Shown: positions 9,824 to 17,474 of the stretch, piece after piece
Position numbering within the stretch: position 1 is the stretch's first letter
How the letters are laid out: every line of letters begins with the position of its first letter
Source: Streptomyces bambusae
GTDB lineage: Bacteria; Actinomycetota; Actinomycetes; Streptomycetales; Streptomycetaceae
Reading direction: 5' to 3'
NCBI RefSeq assembly: GCF_020532645.1
Contig: NZ_JAJAUZ010000001.1
Coordinates: 62,001 to 126,000 of the forward strand
DNA length: 64,000 bases
Notes under the pieces: generated by a model
What the model saw: only the letters and a program-made list of their open reading frames with translations
What the model was told of the DNA's origin: nothing
The model's database searches: none
Position numbers and translations under genes: made by a program

Positions 9824-11161
9824 ATGACACAGGCCACCGCGAGACCGCTGACCACCGCCCGGAAGCACGACCGCGAGATCTTCGCCCTCGCCGTCCCCGC
9901 CTTCGGCGCACTCGTCGCCGAGCCACTCTTCGTCATGGTCGACAGCGCTGTCGTCGGCCACCTCGGAACCGCTCAGCTGGCCGGCCTCGGCATCGCCGCC
10001 GCCCTCCTCACCACTGCCGTCAGCGTCTTCGTCTTCCTCGCCTACGCGACCACTGCCGCGGTCTCCCGGCGGGTCGGAGCAGGCGACCTCCGGGCCGCCA
10101 TCCGGCAGGGCATGGACGGCATCTGGCTCGCCCTCCTGCTCGGCGCCGCCGTGGTCGCCGCGACCCTGCCGACCGCCCCTGCGCTCGTCTCCCTGTTCGG
10201 CGCCTCCGACAGCGCGGCTCCGCACGCCGTCGAGTACCTCAGGATCGCCTCCCTGGGCATCCCCGCCATGCTGGTGGTGCTGGCAGCCACCGGAGTCCTC
10301 CGCGGCCTCCAGGACACCCGTACCCCGCTCTACGTGGCCCTCGGCGGCTTCACCGCCAACGCCGGCCTCAACGTCGGCCTGGTCTACGGCGTCGGCCTGG
10401 GCATCGCCGGATCCGCCTGGGGCACGGTCCTCGCCCAGTGGGCCATGGCCGCCGTCTACCTCGCGGTCGTCGTCCGCGGGGCCCGTCGGCAGGGCGCCTC
10501 CCTGCGCCCGGACGCCGCCGGCATCCGGGCCTGCGCCCAGGCCGGCGCGCCACTGCTCATCCGCACGCTCTCCCTGCGGGCCGTCCTGATGATCGCCACG
10601 GCAGTCGCGGCTCGGCTCGGCGACGCCGACATCGCCGCCCACCAGATCCTGCTCTCCCTCTGGAGCCTGCTCGCTTTCGCGCTGGACGCCATCGCCATCG
10701 CCGGCCAGGCGATCATCGGCCGCTACCTGGGCGCCGGCGACACCGAGGGAGCCCGTGCGGTGTGCCGCCGCATGGTCCAGTGGGGCATCGTCTCGGGCGC
10801 CGCACTGGGCGTCCTCGTCATCCTCGCCCGGCCGCTGTTCATCCCGCTCTTCACGAGCGACCCTGCGGTCCACGACGCCCTGCTGCCGGCCCTCCTCGTC
10901 GTAGCGGTGTCCCAGCCTGTCTCCGGCATCGTCTTCGTCCTCGACGGGGTGCTGATGGGCGCGGGCGACGGACCGTACCTGGCCTGGGCCATGCTCATCA
11001 CCCTGGCGGTCTTCGCCCCGGTCGCCCTGCTGATCCCGGTGGTCGGCGGCGGCCTCACCGCCCTGTGGTGGGCCATGACCCTGATGATGCTGGTCCGAAT
11101 GGCCACCCTGCAGCTGCGCGCCCACTCGGGCCGCTGGCTGGTCACCGGCGCCACCCGCTGA
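9824..11161 (+). CDS. MATE-family multidrug/toxin exporter (DinF type)
   Basis: About 445 residues, twelve hydrophobic spans in two MatE repeats. The start of repeat one, REIFALAVPAFGALVAEPLFVMVDSAVVGHLG, and of repeat two, CAQAGAPLLIRTLSLRAVLMIATAVAARLG, show the internal duplication and the Pro and Asp residues of DinF-like MATE proteins. It should export cationic compounds using Na+ or H+. ATG 9824 (MTQATARPLTT) was preferred over upstream starts at 9788 and 9810 because these would lengthen a polar leader. Downstream are three parS sites and a strong terminator shared with rplI. Confidence 0.9.
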   Translation: MTQATARPLTTARKHDREIFALAVPAFGALVAEPLFVMVDSAVVGHLGTAQLAGLGIAAALLTTAVSVFVFLAYATTAAVSRRVGAGDLRAAIRQGMDGIWLALLLGAAVVAATLPTAPALVSLFGASDSAAPHAVEYLRIASLGIPAMLVVLAATGVLRGLQDTRTPLYVALGGFTANAGLNVGLVYGVGLGIAGSAWGTVLAQWAMAAVYLAVVVRGARRQGASLRPDAAGIRACAQAGAPLLIRTLSLRAVLMIATAVAARLGDADIAAHQILLSLWSLLAFALDAIAIAGQAIIGRYLGAGDTEGARAVCRRMVQWGIVSGAALGVLVILARPLFIPLFTSDPAVHDALLPALLVVAVSQPVSGIVFVLDGVLMGAGDGPYLAWAMLITLAVFAPVALLIPVVGGGLTALWWAMTLMMLVRMATLQLRAHSGRWLVTGATR

Positions 11162-11167
11162 GCACGC

Positions 11168-11183
11168 TGTTTCACGTGAAACA
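11168..11183. other. parS site 4
   Basis: Perfect tgtttcacgtgaaaca, 6 bp after the MATE stop codon; with flanking gc it is a 20-bp palindrome. Three parS sites lie between MATE and rplI, where transcription converges. Confidence 0.92.
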
Positions 11184-11187
11184 GCCT

Positions 11188-11203
11188 CGTTTCACGTGAA
11201 ACA
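11188..11203. other. parS site 5
   Basis: Core gtttcacgtgaaac exact; outermost 5' base is c instead of t. Only 4 bp from site 4. Confidence 0.88.
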
Positions 11204-11226
11204 CGGAGCATGTGAAGCACAGAGCA

Positions 11227-11242
11227 TGTTTCACGTGAAACG
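11227..11242. other. parS site 6
   Basis: Core exact; last base g instead of a. It is preceded by a degenerate copy (gcatgtgaagcac) within a short repeat gagcatgt, which looks like a decayed site. Confidence 0.88.
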
Positions 11243-11270
11243 CCGAGCAGCAAGCGCCCCGGACATGCGA

Positions 11271-11302
11271 AAGGGCCGCACCCCCGGAGGGGTGCGGCCC
11301 TT
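11271..11302. terminator. Bidirectional terminator between MATE and rplI
   Basis: Perfect 14-bp stem aagggccgcacccc / ggggtgcggccctt with a 4-base loop (cgga). A and T ends allow it to work on both converging transcripts. Confidence 0.85.
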
Positions 11303-11313
11303 CACGTACAGCC

Positions 11314-11760
11314 TTAGGCAGCGACGACCTCGACGCCCAGCTGCGCCACGACCTCAGCGTGCAGGCGCACGGAGACCTGGTGCGAACCGAGGGTCTTGAT
11401 CGGGGAGCCCAGCTCCACGCGGCGCTTGTCGACCTTCGGGCCACCGGAGGTCTCAATCGCCGTGGCGATGTCGCCCGGGGTCACGGAGCCGAAGAGGCGG
11501 CCGGCGTCACCCGAGCGGGTGGCCAGGCGGACCTTCAGGCCCTCGAGCGTGGCCTTGATCTCGTTGGCCTGCTCGATGGTCGCGATCTCGTGGATCTTGC
11601 GGGCGCGGCGGATCTGCGCCACGTCCTTCTCGCCACCCTTGGTCCAGCGGATCGCGAAACCGCGCGGGACCAGGTAGTTGCGAGCGTAGCCGTCCTTGAC
11701 GTCAACGACGTCGCCGGCGGTGCCGAGGCCAGAGACCTCGTGGGTCAGGATGATCTTCAT
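11314..11760 (-). CDS. rplI: 50S ribosomal protein L9
   Basis: 148 residues, normal length. Begins [34 protein letters not shown], the conserved rRNA-binding N domain, followed by a long connecting helix and the C domain ending in [15 protein letters not shown]. Last gene of the leftward rpsF-ssb-rpsR-rplI operon, 18 bp behind rpsR, and closed by the terminator at 11271-11302. ATG start with a GGAAGGG ribosome site. Confidence 0.98.
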   Translation of the reverse strand: MKIILTHEVSGLGTAGDVVDVKDGYARNYLVPRGFAIRWTKGGEKDVAQIRRARKIHEIATIEQANEIKATLEGLKVRLATRSGDAGRLFGSVTPGDIATAIETSGGPKVDKRRVELGSPIKTLGSHQVSVRLHAEVVAQLGVEVVAA

Positions 11761-11778
11761 TGTTCGGTCACCCTTCCC

Positions 11779-12015
11779 TTATCGCGCGGTGGACGTGTAG
11801 GGCAGCAGCGCCATCTCACGGCTGTTCTTGACGGCCGTGGCGACGTCACGCTGGTGCTGCGTGCAGTTGCCGGTCACGCGACGGGCACGGATCTTGCCGC
11901 GGTCGGAAATGAACTTCCGCAGCATGTTCGTGTCCTTGTAGTCCACGTACGCGGTCTTGTCCTTGCAGAACGCGCAGACCTTCTTCTTAGGCTTGCGCAC
12001 AGGCGGCTTCGCCAT
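11779..12015 (-). CDS. rpsR: 30S ribosomal protein S18 (zinc-ribbon form)
   Basis: 78 residues. It carries CAFC near the N terminus and a later GNCTQHQ, so three Cys and a His could bind zinc; this is the C+ form, suggesting it is the zinc-replete copy, with a zinc-free paralogue likely elsewhere on the chromosome as in other Streptomyces. The conserved [22 protein letters not shown] motif is present. It partners S6 in the small subunit and lies third in the operon. ATG 12015 with AGGAG. Confidence 0.97.
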   Translation of the reverse strand: MAKPPVRKPKKKVCAFCKDKTAYVDYKDTNMLRKFISDRGKIRARRVTGNCTQHQRDVATAVKNSREMALLPYTSTAR

Positions 12016-12057
12016 TGTGTTTCTCCTGTGTGATCAAGAAGTGGGGAACGGGCTGCC

Positions 12058-12654
12058 CTAGAAGGGCGGCTCGTCCGAGTAGCCGCCGCCGGAACCGCCG
12101 GAACCGCCGGAGTTTCCACCCCAGCCGCCCCCGCCGCCCTGCTGGCCACCGGCCGGCGCGCTGGAGGCCCAGGGGTCGTCGGAGGGAGCTCCGCCGCCCT
12201 GCTGGCCACCGCCGCTGGGGGCTCCGCCCCAGCCGCCGCCACCCTGCTGGCCGCCGCCACCGCCGCCGTAACCACCCTGGCCACCGCGGCCGGCGGTCTT
12301 GGTGACCTTGGCCGTGGCGTTGCGCAGGCTGGGGCCGACTTCCTCGACGTCCAGCTCGAAGACCGTGCGCTTGACTCCGTCCCGGTCCTCGTACGAGCGC
12401 TGGCGGAGCCGGCCCTGTACGACGACGCGCATACCACGCTGGAGCGACTCGGCGACGTTCTCCGCCGCCTGGCGCCACACCGAGCAGGTCAGGAACAGGC
12501 TCTCGCCGTCCTTCCACTCATTGGTCTGGCGGTCGAACGTGCGCGGGGTGGACGCGACGCGGAACTTCGCGACGGCCGCCCCGGACGGGGTGAAGCGCAG
12601 CTCGGGGTCGTCGACGAGATTGCCGACGACCGTGATGACGGTCTCGCCTGCCAT
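12058..12654 (-). CDS. ssb: Single-stranded DNA-binding protein
   Basis: 198 residues. OB fold at about 1-110 ([22 protein letters not shown], then [13 protein letters not shown]), a Gly/Gln-rich disordered linker with repeated [12 protein letters not shown] blocks, and the acidic tail SDEPPF that docks replication and repair partners. Presence between rpsF and rpsR marks it as the essential replication SSB (SsbA) rather than the sporulation paralogue. ATG 12654 with a GAGAGG-type ribosome site. Confidence 0.97.
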   Translation of the reverse strand: MAGETVITVVGNLVDDPELRFTPSGAAVAKFRVASTPRTFDRQTNEWKDGESLFLTCSVWRQAAENVAESLQRGMRVVVQGRLRQRSYEDRDGVKRTVFELDVEEVGPSLRNATAKVTKTAGRGGQGGYGGGGGGQQGGGGWGGAPSGGGQQGGGAPSDDPWASSAPAGGQQGGGGGWGGNSGGSGGSGGGYSDEPPF

Positions 12655-12728
12655 GGATGAACCTCTCGGCGGGGATTGCTGGCTGCTGGTGCTTGGCTAC
12701 TCGAACCCGATGACTTCTGAGCGGAAGC

Positions 12729-13019
12729 TCAGTGGGTCTCGGGGCGGAGGACCTTGGTCCGGAGGACCGACTCGTTCAGGTTCATCTGGCGGTCGAGCTC
12801 CTTGACGACCGCAGGCTCGGCCTGCAGGTCGATGACCGAGTAGATGCCCTCGGGCTTCTTCTTGATCTCGTAAGCGAGACGACGACGGCCCCAGGTGTCG
12901 ACCTTCTCGACCTTTCCGTTGCCCTCACGGACGACGGAAAGGAAGTTCTCGATCAGGGGAGAGACAGCGCGCTCCTCAAGATCGGGGTCGAGGATGACCA
13001 TCACCTCGTAGTGACGCAT
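12729..13019 (-). CDS. rpsF: 30S ribosomal protein S6
   Basis: 96 residues, normal size: [19 protein letters not shown], then the [20 protein letters not shown] strand that binds S18. First gene of the rpsF-ssb-rpsR-rplI operon. ATG 13019 has a perfect AAAGGAGGT ribosome site; the frame continues upstream to 13187 but without a family match, so the short form is right. Confidence 0.98.
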   Translation of the reverse strand: MRHYEVMVILDPDLEERAVSPLIENFLSVVREGNGKVEKVDTWGRRRLAYEIKKKPEGIYSVIDLQAEPAVVKELDRQMNLNESVLRTKVLRPETH

Positions 13020-13047
13020 GTGGAACCCACCTCCTTTGGACTCAGCG

Positions 13048-13066
13048 GCCACGGTCGTTCCGTGGC
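13048..13066 (-). promoter_or_regulatory. Hairpin in the rpsF leader (possible S6:S18 autoregulatory element)
   Basis: On the leftward transcript gccacgg / ccgtggc forms a perfect 7-bp stem with a 5-base loop (aacga), about 30 bases before the rpsF start. Many bacteria have an S6:S18-binding hairpin at this place that uses a CCG motif; CCG is present here, but I cannot confirm the required bulge geometry. Confidence 0.3.
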
Positions 13067-13268
13067 AGGAGGGTCGTGATGCGTGCCGCACGGCGTCTGA
13101 GAGCAGACACCGCGCAGACCGTACAGAGTACCTGCTCCCCTCCTTCCGGTTGAAATCCGGCAGCCGGGGGCCACAATCAGTACACATCGGGTGTGTGCGG
13201 TGCTAGGGCCGCCGGAGCGGCCGGCGCAGCACCGCGGCACGTCGTCTCCTCGCCTGGAGGTGCCCCTC

Positions 13269-13583
13269 ATGGCACAGGCAATGCGTCCGCAGCAGTCCAT
13301 CTCCCTGTTCTCCACCGACGGCAAGCCCCATCCGCTCCAGGACACCCTGCTCGCGGTGACCCTGGTGCTGGGAGCCGTGGCGTTCGTCACGGCGTTCTTC
13401 CACAATCTGCATCTGCTCAGCTCGTGGACCGGCCTGATCGGCATCCTCACGGGGGCCTACGGCCAGTTCATCTCGGAGACGACACGCGAGCGCTTCGCAC
13501 TGATCATCGGGCTCGGCGCCTCGGCCATCGGGTTCTTCATCGCGATGTCGCACGGCGGGCTCTTCGGCGGCGTGCTGGGCTGA
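13269..13583 (+). CDS. Conserved small integral membrane protein
   Basis: 104 residues. After a polar N terminus (MAQAMRPQQSISLFSTDG) come about three hydrophobic spans: LLAVTLVLGAVAFVTAFF, a short amphipathic LHLLSSWTGLIGILTGAYG, and FALIIGLGASAIGFFIAMSHG. Family name not recognised; the gene is divergent from rpsF and upstream of femX, followed by a strong terminator, so it is likely monocistronic. ATG 13269 with GGAGGTG upstream. Confidence 0.75.
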   Translation: MAQAMRPQQSISLFSTDGKPHPLQDTLLAVTLVLGAVAFVTAFFHNLHLLSSWTGLIGILTGAYGQFISETTRERFALIIGLGASAIGFFIAMSHGGLFGGVLG

Positions 13584-13605
13584 CCGGGGCCCCGCCCGAG
13601 ACGGT

Positions 13606-13642
13606 GGGGGACGTGCTGCGGAGTTTCCGCAGCACGTCCCCC
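13606..13642 (+). terminator. Terminator after the small membrane gene
   Basis: Perfect 17-bp stem gggggacgtgctgcgga / tccgcagcacgtccccc with a 3-base loop. No U-tract, which is common for Streptomyces hairpin terminators. Confidence 0.85.
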
Positions 13643-13713
13643 AGATGGGTGCCGCCCTTGTCGCAGTAGGCTTCGCGCCATACCCAGCGAAGCCGCCGGA
13701 GGAGACACCCCGC

Positions 13714-14832
13714 ATGAGCCTGTCCCTGAGGACCATCAGCCGAGAGCAGCATCTGGCCTACATCCAGAGCCTGTCCTCGGCGAGCCACTGTCAGGTCCCG
13801 GCATGGGCCGACGTGAAGAACGAGTGGCGTTCCGAGAACCTCGGCTGGTTCGACAAGTCCGGTGAACTCGTCGGCGTCGCCCTGGTGTTGTACCGGCAGC
13901 TGCCCAAGGTCAAGCGGTACCTCGCGTACCTGCCCGAGGGTCCGGTCATCAACTGGTACGCCCCCAATCTCGACGAGTGGCTCCAGCCGATGCTGGCCCA
14001 CCTGAAGGCCCAGGGCGCGTTCACCGTGAAGATGGGTCCGCCGGTGGTCATCCGCCGCTGGAACGCCGCCGCCATCAAGGCCGGCATCCAGGACCCCGAG
14101 GTCAAGCGCCTGCGGGACGTCGAGGCATCGCACATCGAGCCGCGCGCCTTCGAAGTGTCGGACAAGCTGCGCCGGATGGGCTGGCAGCAGGGCGAGGACG
14201 GCGGCGCCGGATTCGGGGACGTCCAGCCGCGCTACGTGTTCCAGGTCCCGCTGGCCAACCGCTCCCTGGACGACGTCCTCAAGGGCTTCAACCAGCTGTG
14301 GCGCCGCAACATCAAGAAGGCCGAGAAGGCCGGCGTCGAGGTCGTCCAGGGCGGCTACGAGGACCTGCCCACCTGGCAGCACCTGTACGAAATCACCGCA
14401 GAGCGCGACAAGTTCCGCCCGCGCCCGCTCAGCTACTTCCAGCGCCAGTGGACGGCCCTCAACTCCGAGGACCCGAACCGCATGCGCCTGTACATCGCCA
14501 CGCACGAGGGCGAGCCGCTCGCGGCCGCCACGATGCTGACGGTCGGCCAGCACGTCTGGTACTCGTACGGCGCGTCCGCGAACCACAAGCGCGAGGTCCG
14601 CCCGTCGAACGCGATGCAGTGGCGGATGCTCCGCGACTCGTACGCGCTCGGCGCCAGCGTCTACGACCTGCGCGGCATCAGTGACACGCTGGACGAAAAC
14701 GATCACCTGTTCGGCCTGATCCAGTTCAAGGTCGGCACCGGCGGCGAGGCCGTCGAGTACGTCGGCGAGTGGGACTTCCCGCTGAACAAGCTGCTGCACA
14801 AGGCGCTCGACATCTACATGTCGCGCCGCTGA
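13714..14832 (+). CDS. femX: Fem-family peptidoglycan interpeptide ligase (FemX-like)
   Basis: 372 residues with the doubled GNAT fold of Fem transferases: FEYRQLPKVKRYLAYLPEGPV-like N domain (LYRQLPKVKRYLAYLPEGP), NQLWRRNIKKAEKAGVEV in the second domain, and the late VYDLRGISDTLDENDHLFGLIQFK motif typical of the family. In Streptomyces FemX adds the first glycine to the stem-peptide DAP of lipid II, using Gly-tRNA. ATG 13714 has a GGAGGAG ribosome site 11 bases upstream. It is followed 53 bp later by the racemase-fold gene and probably co-transcribed with it, so both may serve cell-wall precursor chemistry. Confidence 0.88.
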   Translation: MSLSLRTISREQHLAYIQSLSSASHCQVPAWADVKNEWRSENLGWFDKSGELVGVALVLYRQLPKVKRYLAYLPEGPVINWYAPNLDEWLQPMLAHLKAQGAFTVKMGPPVVIRRWNAAAIKAGIQDPEVKRLRDVEASHIEPRAFEVSDKLRRMGWQQGEDGGAGFGDVQPRYVFQVPLANRSLDDVLKGFNQLWRRNIKKAEKAGVEVVQGGYEDLPTWQHLYEITAERDKFRPRPLSYFQRQWTALNSEDPNRMRLYIATHEGEPLAAATMLTVGQHVWYSYGASANHKREVRPSNAMQWRMLRDSYALGASVYDLRGISDTLDENDHLFGLIQFKVGTGGEAVEYVGEWDFPLNKLLHKALDIYMSRR

Positions 14833-14885
14833 CGGCCGACGCCCCACCGCCCACCACCCCATACGAGAGAGGCTCCGTCCGCGTC

Positions 14886-15917
14886 ATGGCGCTCACGCTC
14901 TACGTCGACACCGCGCGCTGGCGTGCGCACCAGAAGCACGTCCTGGACCAGTTCCCCGGGATGATCCCGGTCTGCAAGGGCAACGGCTACGGCTTTGGTC
15001 ACGAGCGGCTCGCCGAGGAGGCGACCCGGCTCGGGGCCGACGTCCTGGCCGTGGGCACCACGTACGAGGCGGCCCGGATCAAGGACATGTTCAGCGGCGA
15101 CCTGCTGGTCCTCACCCCGTTCCGGCGGGGTGAGGAGCCGGTGCCGCTGCCGGACCGGGTGATCCGTTCCGTGTCGTCCGTCGACGGGGTCCGCGCGCTG
15201 GTCGGCGTCCGGGTCGTGATCGAGTGCATGAGCTCGATGAAGCGGCACGGCGTCTCCGAGCAGGACCTCGGGATGCTGGCGTCGGCCATCGAGGACGTCC
15301 GCCTGGAGGGCTTCGCCCTGCACCTGCCGCTGGACCGCCCGGACGGGACCGACCCCGTCGAAGAGGTCATCGAGTGGATGGACCGGCTGCGCGCGGCCCG
15401 GCTGCCGCTGCACACCATGTTCGTCAGCCACCTGCGGGCCGAGGACCTGGTGCGGCTGCAGCAGCAGTTCCCGCAGACCCGCTTCCGGGCCCGGATCGGC
15501 ACCCGGCTGTGGCTGGGCGACCACGAGGCGACCGAGTACCGCGGCGCGGTGCTGGACGTGACGCGGGTCGCCAAGGGAGACCGTTTCGGCTACCGCCAGC
15601 AGAAGGCCGCCTCGGACGGCTGGCTGGTCGTGGTCGCCGGCGGAACCTCCCACGGCGTGGGCCTGGAGGCGCCCAAGGCGCTGCACGGCGTGATGCCGCG
15701 GGCCAAGGGCGTGGCGCGGGCCGGCCTGGCGACGGTCAACCGGAACCTTTCGCCATTCGTGTGGGCGGGCAAGCAGCGCTGGTTCGCCGAGCCGCCGCAC
15801 ATGCAGGTCTCGATCCTGTTCGTGCCGGCCGACGCCACGGAGCCGAAGGTCGGCGACGAGCTGGTGGCGCACCTGCGGCACACCACCACGCAGTTCGACC
15901 GCGCGGTCGACCGCTAG
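14886..15917 (+). CDS. PLP-dependent alanine-racemase-fold protein
   Basis: 343 residues, a little short of classical alanine racemase. The N-terminal barrel has VCKGNGYGFG with the PLP Lys at about residue 31, followed by ADVLAVGTTYEAARI and later HLPLDRPDG and FRARIGTRLWLGD, which match the family's barrel strands and phosphate site. The C-terminal domain is divergent, and I could not identify the second catalytic Tyr with confidence. Streptomyces usually has its housekeeping alr elsewhere, so this may be a paralogue with another amino-acid substrate. Downstream of femX, likely same operon. ATG 14886. Confidence 0.7.
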   Translation: MALTLYVDTARWRAHQKHVLDQFPGMIPVCKGNGYGFGHERLAEEATRLGADVLAVGTTYEAARIKDMFSGDLLVLTPFRRGEEPVPLPDRVIRSVSSVDGVRALVGVRVVIECMSSMKRHGVSEQDLGMLASAIEDVRLEGFALHLPLDRPDGTDPVEEVIEWMDRLRAARLPLHTMFVSHLRAEDLVRLQQQFPQTRFRARIGTRLWLGDHEATEYRGAVLDVTRVAKGDRFGYRQQKAASDGWLVVVAGGTSHGVGLEAPKALHGVMPRAKGVARAGLATVNRNLSPFVWAGKQRWFAEPPHMQVSILFVPADATEPKVGDELVAHLRHTTTQFDRAVDR

Positions 15918-15937
15918 GTTCTGAGGGCCCGGGCCGC

Positions 15938-17386
15938 TCAGTGGCCCCAGTCCACCCGCTGTCCCGGTGAGGGCGTCGCATCCTGCGGCGCCCTCGCGGC
16001 GTCTCCGAGCACGAACACGTCGGGTGCGCCGTCCAGCACCCCGCCGGAGGGGTCGTCGGAGCCGTCGCGGCGCACCGGATCCCGGTCGGGCCTCAGGACG
16101 TCGCGTACGACCACCGCGCACAGGTACAGCGTGGCGAGCAGGTGGGCGGCGACGGCCAGCTGGTAGCCCTCGACGGGCAGCCCCTGGTGCTTGTCCCCGC
16201 TGGTCGTGTACGCGAGGTACATCCAGATCCCGAGGAAGTACGCGACCTCGCCGGCCTGCCAGATCAGGAAGTCACGCCAGCGCGGGCGCGCGAGTGCGGC
16301 CAGCGGCACCAGCCACAGCACGTACTGCGGCGAGTACACCTTGTTGGTGAGGATGAACGCGGCCACGACGAGGAAGGCCAGCTGAGCGAGGCGGGGCCGC
16401 CGCGGGGCGGTCAGGGCGAGCAGCCCGATGCCGGCGCAGACCAGCAGCATGAGCACGGTGGCGTACGTGTTGACGTCGTCCAGGGGGTTCCCGGAGCGCT
16501 GGGAGAGGACCAGCCAGAACGAGCCGAAGTCCACCGGCCGCTCCTGGCTGAACGTGTAGAACTTCTTCCAGCCCTGCGGCGCGATCAGCAGCACGGGCAC
16601 GTTGACCAGCAGCCAGGTGCCGGCGGCACCGGCGACGGCGGTGCCGTACTCCCGCCAGCGTCCGGCCCGCCAGCACAGCACGAGCAGCGGTCCGAGGATC
16701 AGCACCGGGTACAGCTTCGCAGCGGTGGCCAGGCCGATCAGCAGGCCGAAGGCGAGCGGCCGGCTACGCGACCACATCAGCAGCGCGGCGGCGGTCAGGG
16801 CGACGGCGAGCAGGTCCCAGTTGATCGTGGCCGTGAGCGCGGCGGCCGGGGCCAGGGCGACCAGCAGGGCGTCCCAGGGCCGGCGGCGGTGGGTCCGGGC
16901 CACGCAGACGGCGATGACGGCGGCGCAGGCCATCAGCATGCCCGCGTTGACCATCCAGTAGATCTGCTCGCGGTGCTGGACGGTGCCGGCGCTCGGCGTG
17001 AACCAGGACGCGAACTCCATGAACAGGCCGGTCAGCACGGGGTACTCCAGGTACTCCATGTCGCCGGCGATGCGGTCCACGTACGGGGTGAGGCCGTCGG
17101 AGAAGCCGCGGGCCGCGTACAGGTGCGGGATGTCCGAGTAGCAGGCGTGGGTGTACTGGGACGCCGCTCCGCGGAACCAGGCCCAGTCGTAGCAGGGCAG
17201 CTTCTGGACCATGCCGAGGGCGAACATGCCGATGGCGACCAGGACGATCACGTGGACCGGGGTGAACCGGCGGCCGCCGGTCCTGGCGTACCGGCCGAAC
17301 GGCCCGCCGAGCAGCCCGCTGCCCGCTGCGGCGACCTCGTCCTGCTGTGTGGGCAGTACGGGGCGGTCCTCGTGCACCTTCGTCAT
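15938..17386 (-). CDS. GT87-type polyprenyl-phosphate-sugar glycosyltransferase (membrane)
   Basis: 482 residues with 10 or more transmembrane spans. A short cytosolic N terminus precedes HVIVLVAIGMFALGMVQ; an early extracytoplasmic loop has acidic residues and DMEYLEYPVLTGLFMEF, a pattern of GT-C enzymes such as the mycobacterial mannosyl- and arabinosyl-transferases of family GT87 (old DUF2029). Later AAKLYPVLILGPLL and NKVYSPQYVLWLVPL are family signatures. Donor is probably a polyprenyl-phosphate sugar, acceptor unknown. It lies downstream of the penicillin-binding protein on the same strand but behind a terminator. Confidence 0.82.
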   Translation of the reverse strand: MTKVHEDRPVLPTQQDEVAAAGSGLLGGPFGRYARTGGRRFTPVHVIVLVAIGMFALGMVQKLPCYDWAWFRGAASQYTHACYSDIPHLYAARGFSDGLTPYVDRIAGDMEYLEYPVLTGLFMEFASWFTPSAGTVQHREQIYWMVNAGMLMACAAVIAVCVARTHRRRPWDALLVALAPAAALTATINWDLLAVALTAAALLMWSRSRPLAFGLLIGLATAAKLYPVLILGPLLVLCWRAGRWREYGTAVAGAAGTWLLVNVPVLLIAPQGWKKFYTFSQERPVDFGSFWLVLSQRSGNPLDDVNTYATVLMLLVCAGIGLLALTAPRRPRLAQLAFLVVAAFILTNKVYSPQYVLWLVPLAALARPRWRDFLIWQAGEVAYFLGIWMYLAYTTSGDKHQGLPVEGYQLAVAAHLLATLYLCAVVVRDVLRPDRDPVRRDGSDDPSGGVLDGAPDVFVLGDAARAPQDATPSPGQRVDWGH

Positions 17387-17422
17387 GCGCTCATCCTGCC
17401 GTACGGATCCGGGAATGCGGCG

Positions 17423-17452
17423 AGGGCCGCCGCACCGTGGTGCGACGGCCCT
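17423..17452 (-). terminator. Terminator after the penicillin-binding protein gene
   Basis: 13-bp stem (agggccgccgcac / gtgcgacggccct, one G-T pair) and a 4-base loop in the 88-bp gap between the PBP stop and the GT87 start, both leftward. Confidence 0.75.
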
Positions 17453-17474
17453 CTGCGGGTGCCGGCAGGCCGGA

